From contig NC_054553.1 of NCBI RefSeq assembly GCF_017654505.1, positions 12,513,049 through 12,577,048 on the forward strand: 64,000 bases of DNA, read 5' to 3'. The stretch comes from Polyodon spathula (Eukaryota; Chordata; Actinopteri; Acipenseriformes; Polyodontidae). The notes below the pieces were generated by a model. That model did no database searches and had not been told where the DNA came from. It saw only the letters and a program-made list of their open reading frames with translations. The translations under genes were made by a program, and so were the position numbers. Shown in pieces: positions 13,472-28,500 of the stretch (position 1 is its first letter; every line of letters starts with the position of its first letter).

Positions 13472-13566
13472 GTAAGTGTGCCCTCTCTCTCCATGAACAC
13501 AGTCTGAAAATGCCCCCTCTCTCACCTTTGCCTTTCAGAGCAGATACTCTGAGCCTCACCGATTCC

Positions 13567-13597
<31 letters not shown>

Positions 13598-16500
13598 CAC
13601 AAGCTCACCTGAAGGTCTTTGAAGTAAAAGACACGCATCCTTTTTATGAATATTTCTGTTGCCCATTCACACACAGTGGCCTATAATATATTAACTTGCA
13701 TTCTTGGGTCCAAACACTGCAAATTTGTTACAGACATGCCATTGTGGTTTGTATTTTGAGACCTATTTGGCAAATGCATTTCTCAGTGTCTCATTGCATT
13801 TCAAGGAAGTACGTTTAACCTTTTGATATTAACCAGATGAAATGACAAATAGCAGTTATACATGCGTTATCCTTGCAGGTGTCTGTATCCTGGTCTGTTG
13901 GTGACTATGAAGTCACAGCATAGCTGTCATAGAGATTGTAAGAATCTACATGTGCGTTCTAGAGTTTTGGGACTATTGACTGTGCATAGGTTTTTATGTT
14001 GCAGTTAGTTTATACACTAGTCCCACTCCTGAATTGCAAAGTCCTAAAACACGATGCTGAACACACATCAATGTCTTCGCAGACTGCATTAATCAATAGG
14101 TGACAATCAATGTGTGTGTGATAAGTTTGTTATGGTCACCATGTGACGTGTGACAACAGCTGGAGAAGACCGGTGAATACGCTATACTTGCAACGATAAA
14201 CCCATGTTCAAGGGTGCCCTGATATGTGCAGGAGAGTTGAAACAGAAGATAGATGCAACCAAGAAACTTGCATTGAAACCTAAAATAATATTACTAATGC
14301 ACTAGGGTTTGTTTAAGATCATGTGACCACAAGAATGTCAAATAGTTCTACAAGAAATAAAAATCCTTTGTACTGTAATAATAACTTTCAATCATAATCA
14401 CTTTACCATGTGCTTGTGTGCTAATATAAACACATGCACCCATCTGTGAACAAAAACAAGGGGACAAATCTAGTGGGGGTGGGGGAGAATTTGCACGTCT
14501 GATTCATATCATACAGTAAGGGTCTACATTTTGAAGACCCTAAAAAAATGTATGCAGTTTACTTAAATCTTACCGGAAACTGCCATTCCATAGAGCTCCC
14601 CATCACTTAAAGATGATTCCCAAGCGAGGACATTAGCACCCCACACAGGACGGCTATACACACTGTAGAGCACAGCACACAGCTGGAGCAGGCAGATTCA
14701 TGCCCCTACCTGTCAGCCAGGGGAATGTGCTGCCCTGGGCAGAGAGAGCCCCTCACACACACTGCACATTCCAGCTGCTCAGAGCGGCTGTTGTGACTGG
14801 CTTGCCCATTATTGACCTTGGAATGTGCAGGCTCCAGTGATTTAATCTTTTGTTGGAATGACACGACCACTTTGGGTTGTTTACACTGTCAACCTGGGAG
14901 CAATTTCATTCTGGGAAGGGGTACTTTTAGTGCATTAATCCTTCATAATAATGGGAATAAACTAACAGGAACTTTACAAGACACGCTCAATCTCTGTAAA
15001 CAGAACGAGAAAAAAAAGCCATTTTGAATAAAGATTGGACTTTTGATGTTTTAATTTGTCACTCTTGACTATTAAAACTTATTTTTTTATACTGCCAGAA
15101 AAAAAATGAAAGCCCTGATAATCACCTGTTTTTTGTAATTCAATAAGATAAACACTGAAAAGGTGAATAAATAAATGCTGACAAAGCTGTAACTATAATA
15201 AAATATAAAAAAAAAAACTAACACCTATAAACACCTAGGGGTATTACACAGCCCGCACACACTGATACTGACTGGCTGCAATGCGATCATGTAAAGGGAT
15301 ACAGTAGTTCTTTTCAGGTGCTTTTCTCTGTCACAGATTCATTCTGCAGATTGATGAGTGAGACTGCACTGATTCCAGGGTGTGACCTGGCGGAATGGGC
15401 TTGCTGAGAATATTGGCAAGTCTGTCTGGCCCTTTGATCTCTGCCCAGGGAAGAGCTGTCACACAGGAACATTCACCGTGTTGCTTTCTCAATGCAAGAT
15501 GCATTGTAGGACTAGCCAGTGCTGTATAAAATCCCATGATGTACTGCTGAAATGGCCGAAAGTGAGAGCCAGACTACCTATCCTTCTGGAGTGGGGATGA
15601 GACGGTATAAAATGTGCATGGTATGATAACCATTAAAAAAAATACCATGGTAACCTTAATATCACGGTATACAGTACATCATGCACGCTATAAAATAAAG
15701 GCTTAAAAAATGAAGACTAATGTAAATCACTTAAATTACTGTAATTCACAAAAATTAACAAAAATTAACTGATGGTAAATAGAATTGGGAAATGATCGGT
15801 CTTATTGCTTAAAACTCAAACATGTACCACAGGTTATTTAAGAGAAGAGTTGTTTATTTTTTCAACTGGATAAATATGTATAGCAAAAAGTATTTTTAAT
15901 ACTAAAGCGTGTTATTGGATTTGTAACTACACGTCACGATGCTGTAAAAGTAAGCTTCCAATGATTATTACACATGTGGAGTTTGTAGATTTCTTCACTT
16001 ACCTAAGAAATTGGAAAACTGTTATCTTATAGCACAGATTTCCACTATTCTGCACAGTGCTGCACAGATTCTCGGAGATGCTGTGTAGACGTCAGTCAAC
16101 ACCCACAGTAATCTGTGCAGATTCTGCAGAGCCCAGTGCAGTTTTGAAATGCTACTGCGGGAGGCTGGCTGCGGCTGTGAACCAAAGGGACGATGCAAAG
16201 ATCACGAGTGACCTGCTAATCATAATGCAAATAACCACTAAAACTACTGCTGCCACCTTGTTAGCGCAGGCGAACGACATTTTATCATTATACAATGAAG
16301 CCGTGAACAACCTTGTCCACGCTATATTATATAAATAAATCAATTAAAAAAAAAAAAAAAAAAAAAACACATAATGTACTAAATCCGTGATAAGTGATTA
16401 ATAAAGTTAATGTTTAGCTATTACATTAAACTGACTTGATAATTCAGACAAATATAGCACGTTGAAAATGTGTGCTGTGCTGCAAGGTTTGGAGAAGGCG

Positions 16501-19500
16501 TTTCTCTAAAAAAGCTGTGTGTAACGTCAGAAAGACAGCAGCCAAGAGCAGCCAGTGCAGCAAGCTCTGGGTAACAGAACGCAGCAATTGAAACGTGTAT
16601 TCTGTGTCATTGACAGTTTCCTTCAAAACCATTATCAAAGTACAGGATCAGCTCACAAAAAGATCTTCCTCAGACACTTTGCTAAGGCTGCAAGTACCAT
16701 CGCTTGATTTAAAGAAGCGTGTTTGCAGTTGAAAGAATGCGTTAACCGGTGTATAACCGAATTACGATAATTGCGGTGTAGAGTAAAAGAAACTGTATTA
16801 ATACCGTAATGTACCTAAACCGGTATACTGACTTGAGTGCCCATATACTAAAATAAAGGGTGTGTAATGCGTGCAGCATTTCGTGGGCTAGGATGACTGG
16901 CAAATGAAACATTTATCTTATTCATGCATATTATTATCTTGGTGCATAGAGCGGTCATACCTTCCTTTTTGCACACAGTATGGGTTTCTCTTACCATGCA
17001 GTGTTTAAGGTAATTTAACACAGTTTAATGCATGAGGCCCTACATGTTTGTTTAAAATTGTTATGTGAGCAGTAACGGTGTTGAACTTGATACCTTTTTC
17101 TATATTGTTAACAGCATTCAAAATGTAGTTTTCAAGACCCCGTAAGTCCTTTTATCTGGTAAAAGTGGATTTGGGAAGAAAATTGATTAGAAGTTGCGGA
17201 ATTAGAACTAGAAAGGTTGTGTATTTTCAACTTCAAGTTGAGTAAAGCACAGCTTTAAGCAGTGGTTAGTGGGTCAGTTTTCTCATTCAAAGAACCTAGA
17301 ATTTGTTTAGATGAAGCGTCCATGTTGTCTCGTGCCTCAAAACAATAGAAGCCTGTTAGGAGAGCCTGTGGCGGATTCACGCTTCTCAAATAAAACATCT
17401 CCTTAATAATACCCTTAGCTTACTAATTAGCAAAGTGGCAAACGTTTGCGTGCTTGTCACTGCTGCAGTGTCATTATTGTTTTGCTTTATTCTGTAAAGA
17501 CATTTCTATTATCGTTGCAGTAAACTACCATTTTACTTTTCAACCCTGTGGTTATCGGCCCTGAGAACGCTGTCATTTCTTCTTTAAAGCACCGTCTCGC
17601 TCTCTGTGCTGTTTTCTGCAGTTCTGAATATATTTTGGTAGATAGCAGTTTTCCTGGGTCAGAGTTGAAACGTCTGACACTTTTTGTTTATGCTGTGTTA
17701 AGGTGCAAGCGTGCTACTTGTTTGTAGTGATTCAACATAACACACGATTCCAATACAGTTCGTGTAATTTTAAAGAGTGCTAGGTTTTATTAACACTACC
17801 ATTTTATAAGTACATTTTTTCAAATAAATCCAAATCGATTCCCCACTCTTGATCGCTTGCCAAGCTGTGTTCCTCATGATCTGTTTGTAATTTTGACCAC
17901 TGGAGTAAATCTGACCTACAACACAAGATCTCCAACATTTGATTGATTTGCTTTACATGTTAAATACTTTAAAGTAAAATAAATAGTAGAAGAACCAGCA
18001 CATCATTTTCAGTTCTGATAATGTGCTAATGAGAGATAAGACAATCGATTGTAAAGCCCTATCACTCCTTTATCAGCTTGAGCTCTTCAGAGCAACTTTT
18101 GGATTGCTTCTGCTTATCTTATCATTTCTCAACAAACACTGAGCAATTACAGGGAAATTAGCGGATCATTAAATGGTTGCTAACCCTAAAACATGAGTGA
18201 TAAAGTTGAGTAAATAAGGTCTTGTTTGTTGATATGAAGTCATTGATCTCTGAGGTGGTTGTAGACCCGTCAGGATTAATTCTATTGTAGAGTTCACTAA
18301 CTTGACCCAGCTACTTATCCATAGTCTACTGACCTATTCATAGCTCATTCTCTTAAATGTAATTACCCAGTTACAATGTAATTTTCATATGCCCCTGCCT
18401 CCTTATACCACCTGTTGCCTTTTGATGTTACAGGACTAAAACCTAATAATGCACGTTTTATTAAACCCTTGCTCTATAACTGCATACAGGTATGCTTTAC
18501 CCAAAGGGCTAGGATGCTGGTCCACTAACCTCTGAGGCCTTTCCCCTTGGTCCGTGTTCAAATCTGGCTGCACAGGATCAGCATTTGGTGGTGTCAGTTT
18601 AGACCCCAGTGGACGCTCCAACACCATACTGTTCGACTCAACTGCCTGCCTCTGCTTGAGAGAGGCCCGGGACCGAATGTCAGGGTTGGGGCTTGCGTGC
18701 TGATTTGCAGCGAGGGGAAGCTGTCTTATTTTTATGAGCACATAATGACAGCAGCTAAGAAACAAAAAAGATGGAAAGCTGTAACTTGTTAAAAGCCATT
18801 GTGAGTGAAGGAGTGATGAACTTGCTCTTAGTGATACTGTACTGGCAGTCTATTAAATCCCAGCAAAGCTGGGGGCTGTGGGGTGACTGTATTGTACTGT
18901 ATAAGTAGGTTGATTTTTTTTATTTTATTCTCTTTCTTCTATTGGTTAAGTTTGTGTGTCTAGGGATAATTGCATCGCTGTTTTGGGAACCATGGTTATA
19001 ACCTTTATTTTCACACTGGACATCTTTTGTGTAGAAGGAAGGTTTTTTGTCAATTAGACGACGCTGTTTTGGTTTTTTATTTTTTATATACAAGAGTTGA
19101 CTGAGCTGCCAGTTCCAGGTAATTTACATAGTCAAAATAACGGCTAACAGCTTTAACTTAGCTGAAGAACCTCTGGGCTAAACGTTTTAAATATTATTAC
19201 ACTTTGAACTAAGTAATACAGCCCCTAGATCCGCTGTGTTCAATTATCCAGACAAAAATGTTGCTTAAGAAATTCAGCATTAAACACTAATTTTAAAATT
19301 CATATAGAATATTTATCAAAAAAACAAAAACATTCAATACTTTCAAAACTGCACTGCATGTAGATTGTTTTAATAACATTGTATTTTTCTTAACTGAGCT
19401 AATTTATTTTATATCATATGTAATCAGTAATAAAAACATACATGCTCATTCTTAATTTGTCCATAATTAGAAACCTGTGTTAAAGCCTTCTTCAAGCACA

Positions 19501-22500
19501 GAAGTCTCACCAAAGGCATTGAAAAGATCATTCATTCATAAACCCTGAGGTAAAACTAAAAAGTATACATTACACAAAATGTTTGTCAACTTCTTGTATT
19601 CTCTCATTAGCAGAGCAGGAGAACATAACACAAAATGTTGGTTGTGTAGTAGTGTAACTCCTAATCTTTATACATGATCATTTATGGTTCATGACATAAA
19701 AAGAAAGCAGAAAACTGTTATGCCTTCTACAGGACAACCATTATAAAAGTGACCTCTGCTGCACTTGTAAAAACATTTAAAACATCTGGGTTACATCTCT
19801 ATGAACATTGTCAAATACAATCCCCAATGCTGTGGACAGACGGGTGTTTTTAAGTACGTTTGTTTTCCCAATAGCAAGTAGCGGATGTGTTCGAGGGATG
19901 GCTTTGTATTTCAATCCCAAGGCAATATTCAAAGGGTTACTTTTTAAGTTCCTTATTAGTAGCATACGTACATGTGGTTGTGATCACTGTTATCAAAACT
20001 GGGAGAGCACAGGTCTACCCCAGGGGCCTCTAATCTCAGGCTTTCCATCCATCTTGTTTGTACTGAGTGTGGTTCCCATTTAACTCCTGCAGCTCGCTGT
20101 CAGGCTGTGTGCTCTGTAGTCGTGGCAGGTTTATCTGCACTCCACCAGCTGGTGGTACAGTATGTGCAAACCCCTGGGGGAGAGTGCACTAGGGTTAGAG
20201 CGGCAGGAGCTGACAGGAATGAATTGTTCTCATTCAAGGGGAAAGTTCACAAAGACAGCAATGGGGGAAAAGTGGAAACCCACAAGTTTCGTGCGCAGCC
20301 TCTCAATGGCGTTTAGAATTTAAAGCATTTTCTGTTTTGGATTTATTATTATTATTATTATTATTATTACATTCCAATTCCTTTTCTGTAACCTGATTGA
20401 CTTTCTCATTCATTACCCTTTGTCAGAGCTGTCTTTTATCTCAAGTCCCGAAGCTTTTGAAAACGTATACAATGATATCAGTTTGCTATTGAAGACGACA
20501 GCATATAGTGTTGGGTTGTTCCTTATACAAAAACATTCCAGTGTCTTTGTTCACTACAGTGTGTGTGAATTTAGCATTTTTCAGTTTTCTTTTGTAGTTT
20601 TATAAATAACTTGACACCTATAGGACCATAACACAAAGGAAAAAAGTAAATAGTTTTACCTGAACGTTTACCTTTAAGCACACCAATGATGCATAAAGAC
20701 ACATATCATTTTCAGGGTTTCTCATGTTATAGCATTTTAGAGATTTAGTTTATACCCCAGTCTATGAAAAGGCTTATCCTGGATTGGTTATACAGTGAGA
20801 AAAGTAGAACCCCCCCCTAAAAAATGGGGCAGGTGTTACCCAGTTTGCCTGGGGTTTATACAAGGATTTTTTAGACTGATACCCCTTTTAATAAAGGAAT
20901 TTTCCCAGTGCATTGCTGTTGTGCTAAAGAAGTTGAATTCCAATTGCTTCTATTTTGTATCCCTCACTGTCCTTATTTTTATCCACCAGCTCTCCTCTCT
21001 CTCATATAAACTTTACAAACCTTTTCAAAGCAGTTTGATGAAGTAAATCACAACAGTGAGAGCCACCCAAGCTTCAGATAAGGCAATGCTATGTGCAGTT
21101 TGCATGGTGACCAGTCCAAATAATAGTTCTGATGGAACTACACCAGTGTGGTAGCAGGTTGTTTGGTAAGTGTAAGGAAAAGAACAGTAATATTAAACAA
21201 CAAAGCGAACAAGAGTAGGATTAGTGGTATTTAAAAATGGCCGTAAAAGCTACCAGGACGATGTGCTTAGCCTCAGAGTGAAGAAAGGTCCTTGTGCAGG
21301 GGTATATTACATGGATTGCGTTGTTAATGCTTAATTTCACATTATCCACGAAATATTGATATTATACAAAAAGTGTCTAATTCAAATGTATTTATGTACA
21401 AGTCTGATGAACTAATAAATTGCTCCATTTCAGGAAGTTCATACATCTTATTTTTTTTGTATTTTACTTTTTAATTTTTTGGTATGACTGTGCAGAGGCA
21501 ACGCGTAGGGGGGGCATGCCTGGTCACGTGCCCCCCCGAATTTCTGCCAGAACAGTGGCTAGGCCACTGCATTACAGGAAAAAAAAGGGCTGAAAACTTT
21601 TTTTTTTTGGTGGCCTCAGTACGCTTCAATCAGTACCGCTTTCAGTTAGTATACACATGAACTGCGACTCACAACTGACCAATGAAAAGCTTGCTGTCTG
21701 CCAAAGCGTGTGTTTGAAATGTCTGTTTGTGATTGGTCTATTTACAGTCATTCGTGAGAGGTTCAACCTTGAACTCTTCTGATTTGGACAATGCACACAA
21801 CTTTTACACTTTACAGTACCAACGGACATGCAATGTGAGAGACATAAAGTATGGCCTGACAATGGTAGGGGAAAGGAAAAAATTATTTTAAAAAAAATTG
21901 CTATTTTTTTTTAGTCTAAACGACAGAAAACTGTAGATCAACCATCAGAAGACAACAAGCTAGCAGCTACCACCAGCAGTCTTGTGCCAGTCAAATGGTA
22001 ATTAAATTAGTCAGGATTTGTTAAATAAAATGGTTTGCTTTGCATTGAACACAAAACGTTAGTTAACAATAATGAACAACCATAAGTACGAATGAAGTTG
22101 TATATGGTTATTTTTATTTATTATCATAATGTGAAATTGAAATCTGATGCACGTGTTAAAAGTTCAAGTAATTTGCTTTGTATTTCCTGATTAAAAACAA
22201 AAAAAAAGAAGTGTTCTAAGCTGAATAACTTTTTTAAAACTATTTTGCACAACTGTATTTGGTCTAATGTTAAATAAAAATAAAACATTTTCAAAAATAA
22301 AATGTCAATGCACAAATAAGAAATCAGATTGCCAATTGCTCACCTTAAAGTTACCATTTTCATCCCCTCCCAAAAAAAAAATCCCAACTACACCCCTGCA
22401 GCCAGTGTCTATTATTTAAAAATAAATATATATATTATGAGTTTTTCTACAATAAAAAAGCTAAACTACCAACGACAGAGACATCAACAGAAACCGAACC

Positions 22501-25500
22501 CAACTCTTATGTAATTCAGAATGTTATTAACAGCACAGTATGATGATACTTCCATTGCTGTTTGCAGCTCTCTTGATTGTGACAATCTGGCGTAGAACTG
22601 TTTGTGATGAAAGATCTGATAATGTTAGAAAGCTAGCTTAATATTTACATTAAAATTGTTAAAATCGTGCATCGGGTTTGAGCACGGTTTCGCTTTTTTT
22701 TATTTTTTTTGGGGGGGGGGGGGGGGGGTGCTGTGCCCCACCAGTTTTTCAAGTCACCTCTGAATATGTGTCTCTTGAGTGTTTAAAGATATAGATAAAT
22801 TCTTAAGCATACTTTCTACGTTGAACCCTAAATACACTACTTTCCAATTTTTCTTATAATTGGTTTATTTTCAAACCCTTTAGATTGTGCCAGCTGTAAT
22901 GTTTAGACTGGGGTTATTAAATAATAACAGATGTTGGACACAAGCTATGCGGCTTGACTGAGTACGACATCTGATATGAAACAGTTGTAGCCACGATTTT
23001 TCTTAGAATAGCCATTCTAGAAAACTTAGACAAGTCATTGGTGGGGAAAAAAATGTAAAAACAATATTTAGTGTGTTATGAAGTACCAATATTTCAAACC
23101 TGCTTTGATGTTTTCTTGGAATCCCTAAATATTATTAATGTCATCTTTTATAAGTTGTTTTGAACTTGTTTCCTATAAAATGTTCATCCAGAACGATTAC
23201 ATTTAACTTGCTACATTTGGATATAGTAAAATAAACTAAATGCATTCAGTGACAAACATTTGACTAGAAGAGTCTTTCTAGATGTCTTTTGAAATGTTCA
23301 GTATAAAAATAATAAAAAAAAAACCACACCATTTCAATTTTTCTGTATAATTTATTAACCCTCCCATTGCAGCATCCCTATGTGGAAGTGGAAGCTTCAT
23401 CTGGGGAATATAAACAAACTGGACAGCCAAAAAAGTAGAGCCTGATAGCGCTGTAGCTAGCGAGCTTCTCAGTAGTTGAAGGTGTTTTTTGTGACAGATT
23501 AGGGTATTTGCTGCTATAGTTGTGGGAGCTGTTTCAATCCTGGTGATAGGTGTGTTCAGGGAAAACAAAACTGAAATGACATGTTTGTGGACTGAAGGTG
23601 GCTATTAACCTGAGTGAAAATGCTTTTTTCTGGAGAATTGCTTTAAATGACAGGGCTTACCTGGTGGAAGGCTGATGCATGAATGGGTGTTAGGAAGTGT
23701 ACTGTTAAAATACATGTTATTAGTATAAGACATGTGTGGTGTTGCTTGTGCAGCCTGGTTCAAAGGTGTAATCGTGTCTTTTAGTGGCTCCTGCAGCAGT
23801 TGCTTGTCTTCAAGTCCCCTAAGTTGTCTTGGCAGCACAGTGCCCCTAGCCAGGAAGAAGGGTATCTGCAACATGGTTCTCTGCCTTTTGAGAAGGAATG
23901 GTCCTCCTGGGTTTCTCAAAAGTCCAGCTGTTAAACGTTAGCTCAGTTTATGATATATTTTTGCTCAGATAACACTTACCTTAGATTAACTTAGATAACA
24001 CTTAGTTGAAATATCCAAAGTGTTGAAAGAAAGAGAAAAAAACAAAAATGGGTGCTTTTGGCGACATTTTAGGGAGCAGTATAGAGTAGGATTACCAGAC
24101 ATCCTGGGAAAACTGGGATTGTCAGTTTTCAGCCTTCATTTTTTTTTTTATCCCAGTCGGAAACAGTTAAATTGTTAAATCGTCCATTTTTTTATTTTTT
24201 TATTTTATATATTACATGTTTTTCTTACAAAACTTTAGTGTGCTTAGCGAGTTAAAACAAGTGAGGCCTTTTGACATTGCACAGGCCATTGAACAGCTGG
24301 CTTTTATTTTCACTGAAGCACTATCTAGATGTACTGTTTTATATACACTGCCTTCACCAAAGTATTGGGGCACTCTGCTAAACTATAAGATATGGGACCT
24401 CTTCTTAAAGTATTTTAATCCAGTCTCTCAGTAATTTACTGTTTTTTGAAAGGTGAAACTCTGTGCTACACATTAATAATGGGTGTTGGAGCGGGAGTAC
24501 CCAACCTTTTTAAAACGTGTTTTTAGTTTCATTATCACTAGCAGTATTGTCATATGCATCCTGGCTTGTTTCAAATACAAACATAGTAAAGTAAAAGTGT
24601 CACTCCTATGGGGTACCTAAATGAAACTGCTAGAGGAGGTTTGTTGCTGTACTGGTTTTCCAAACCAAAATAACATCAAATAAAAGATTTCGAATCTGCT
24701 GCCACCCCTGTGCTGATTCGGAAGAGACGAATCCATCCCCACACTGGCGGCGTGCGGCCAATTGTGCGCCTCCTCCTGGGAACTCCTGTACACAGTCAGC
24801 AGTGTAATAGCCTGGACTGGGAAGCATGCTCATTTTTGTTTAATTTTCATATTGTTGACAATAATGAGCTGCTACTGTGTTGTCACAGAATCGTTAAAGG
24901 GTTATCTTGACATCAGTAAACCTGCAGAATCATTGTAATACTGAGCTCTGCGAGGGATGGAGTGCTGGTCAGTGCACATTCAGTGATGTGGGAGCTGGTC
25001 AGGTAACAGAAGTTTAGATAAGCAAGGTTTATGGTTTCCCATTTAAGATACTGTTTTCTAGGCACCATTGCCCTGTCTGTAATGATTAATCCTATTAACC
25101 TGGAGGAAGGGCTGTGAAGTTGTGTTTACTCCCATACTAACTGGACGCATGTGAAAAGTTTGTCTCATGGCGGTTTGTATATACTAACACACTGGAATGT
25201 AAAGGGTTATCCATCAAAGTTAAATGTGTATAAACTGGGGAAATGTATCCAGAAAAATACCAGGTGTGGCTCTCGAAAGACCCCTCTACTGACTGCACTA
25301 AAGTTTACATTAGCAATAACGCTATGTAACACAATTTTTGTTCCTGGGTAGTAAGTGTTATTTCCTAATTGCTTATGCCTCAAAAGTATAGAAAATGGCT
25401 ATTATTCCCCACACTTTGCTTTTGTGACCAGGACAGTGATATTTTGAAATTTACCTATTTCCAATGAGAAAACGGGCGAATTTGTGTCTTTTTGTTCACA

Positions 25501-28500
25501 AAGTCAGAAAAAAACAACATGAATCCAAATTAACATGTATTTATACTAAAGTAATACAAAAAGATTTAGAAGTGAGTCGTTTTTCAAGATTTACGATTAT
25601 ACTGTAAATCACTTTCACGAATCAGCTCCCAATGACATGTTCTTGTTATACTGGCCTTGGTAGCGGCGTTAAGTCCGGTATACTTTCTCCTTACTAGTGA
25701 GCTTCTTGGGGAATTCATTGCACTCCAGGATCTTTCTGTGGTCCGACGAAGACACTGGCTTTGACCTTTGCCTCAGACAGCTTAGGGGGAAAAAGTCTTG
25801 AAGGTACTTGAAGGCTGCCGACTCCTTATCTTGAGCTCTGACAAATTGTTTCATAAGGTCCAATCTGATGTGCAGTGGTGGCATCAGCACCTTCCGGGGG
25901 TCCACCAGTGGCTCCCACTTGACGTTGTTCCTCCCCACAGAGAACTCGGTCCGTTGTGGCCAGTCCCGCCTGTGGTAGTGCGCCTTGGTGTCCCTGCTGT
26001 CCCAAAGGCAAAGATAGCAGGGAAACTTGGTAAAACCGCCTTGGAGACCCATCAGGAATGCCACCATTTTGAAGTCTCCTATGACCTCCCAGCCGTACTC
26101 ATCATACTTCAAGGCGTCCAGCAAGGTCCTGATGCTGTTGTAATCCTCTTTGAGGTGCACCGAGTGAGCCAGGGGAAGAGACGGGTATGTTACCATTATG
26201 GAGCAGCACAGCTTTGAGGCTCCTGGATGAGCTGTCAATGAGGAGGCGCCACTCATTCTGGTTACAGGCGATTCCGATTTCCTCGAACAGACTGGTCACA
26301 TTGTGGCAGAAGCAGAGCCCATTTTGACGCGTGAAGAAGCTGGAAAAAGGTTGGTGATGCTTCCTCTGATCTGCGACTTGCACACTTTCATTGAACAAGT
26401 TCCACTGCTTGAGTCTAGACGTCAAAAGCTCGGCATTGGACTTGGTGAGACCAAGATCTCTAATCAAGTTGTTGAGGTCTTTTTGGTTGAGGTAGTATGG
26501 GTTTCTCTCCTCAGCTCCACCTCTGAAATTGTCATCTGGATCTACAATGTCTTCCTCGCTCTCTGACTTGCTGCTCTCTTCTAAAGACGGCTGCTCTCTC
26601 TCCGGAGGAGTGGGTACGGGGAGCTCATGGCAGTGTGGCACCGGGGCGATGGATAAAGGAAGGTCCCGATACGTGATAGCAGGTGCATTCTTGCCAGTCA
26701 GACGTTTGGAAGGGTCCACCATGCAGAAGTAGCAGTTGCTTGAGTGGTCAGTGGGTTCCCGCCAAATTCTTGGGATAGCGAACTTCATGGCTCTCTTTTC
26801 CCCTCTGTACCATCCTACAAAAATACATTTATTTCACCCATGACTAATCTGTGAGATTCTTGCAACATTTTTCATATATGGTATATTTTTTCAATAACAT
26901 TGAAAATTGTAAAACATTTTAAAATTAAAAACTTTTACAATTTTAAAAATTAACAAATTTTATGACATAAAATTCCGAGCAACAATTGTCCAGCTTACCT
27001 TCCAGAGATTTTTTTGCAGTGCTCGCAGGTGAAATGAGGTGCCCAGGGTTTGTCTTGGTCCCCGACAGGGAATATGCCTTGTAGGCCTCACACATCTTAG
27101 CAGATGCTTCCACGGAGTACTTTTTCGCTCTTGTCTTGACAAATTGTCCGCAGACATAGCAAAATGCGTCTGCCGGATGTTTGCAGCCCCTTGATGCCAT
27201 CTCAGAAAAATGCAGATATGTATCCACTTAGGCAGCTGGAACTAAACTGAACTGGTGGGCTTAAGGCCCCTGTATTTATACTACTATTTATATTACTGGA
27301 AAGTTCTAGAAGTTACTCCAAGTTTACTCAGCACTGAATCTATCTGGAATGTTCTGGAAAATAGGTACATTTCAAAATATCACTGTCCTGGTCACAAAAG
27401 GAAAGTTTGTGGGGAATAATAGCCATTTTCTATACTTTTGAGGCATAAGCAATTAGGAAATAACACTTACCACCCAGGAACCAAAAAAAAAATAAATAAA
27501 TTGTTACACGGTGTAATAATAATGTAGACTGTTGCAAGGTTGTATGAACACTACATTCACTAAAACATCTGTGAGATTTGAAGGACACTGCAGGGAGGGT
27601 AGAGACTTTGCTGATTGCAGTAGGTTTAGATTTTAAAATTAGTTCTTCAAGCAGACTCACAGTGCACTGTACTTGCAGCAGTAGGAGGTTAACAACACCT
27701 CCAAGCTGTGTGCTGGTTGGCTTTTATCCAAATGGTTCTTTTGTTTGATTTGACACTTAAGGAGTGTTTCCAGGACAGTTGTTTTTGTTTGTAAATGTTC
27801 TTTTTAAGGTTAAACCTGTATTTATTTGAAAAATGAGAACAGTGAACCCTCTCAATTAGTTTTTTTTTGTTTTTTTTTTTAAACTGCAAATGTGATTTTT
27901 ATTAATCAAAATTTAGGTTTTGAAAAATAATCCTAAACAAAACATTCCATAAAAGCAAGTACATAAAGCTGATCGTAGTGATGAAATGCTGGCAGCTTGG
28001 TAGGTACTGTATTTTCCAAGTCCAAACATCCTGACCGGTATGAGGCATGCAGTTCTTTTTCTGTGCTGTGGGCTGGCTGTTCTTTTACAAACACTTAAAT
28101 AAAACAATTCGAGGCATTGGTGTTGAATGTTTGCCCCAGTCGTGCCGCACTTATCTCCCCAACATCTGCCCAGCGCCTAGCCTAACCACATGCATTTCAC
28201 AAACACCTCCCAATCTGATTGAATAGGATGTTTATTTCAGTGGAGCTATCACATAAATATTCACCCCATGCCTGCTGGGTGTTCTGCCTTATTTATTCAC
28301 AGATCTGACTTTATTGCTGGAAAGCTATAAACAAATGCTGATAGGGACCCACCACCTTCCCTTAACCTTTTTACCTCTGCAATAGTCTTTGTGACAGCCC
28401 CAGTGCCAGCACTTCTATACAGTAATGAATGCATGTCCTAATAATCTGTACCTTGTGCAATAGATGATGGTAGTTCTGTATAGAGCAGTGGTGGATGGTA

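Noticed and set aside
13284..13475. Open frame with a hydrophobic start overlapping the 7S exon, considered as a signal peptide
   Set aside because: It is out of frame with the collagen reading, and a strong CAG acceptor lies directly before the 7S codons.
25798..26217. 139-codon + strand open frame
   Set aside because: It is a shadow of the minus-strand transposase-like pseudogene, whose residues match a known protein family.
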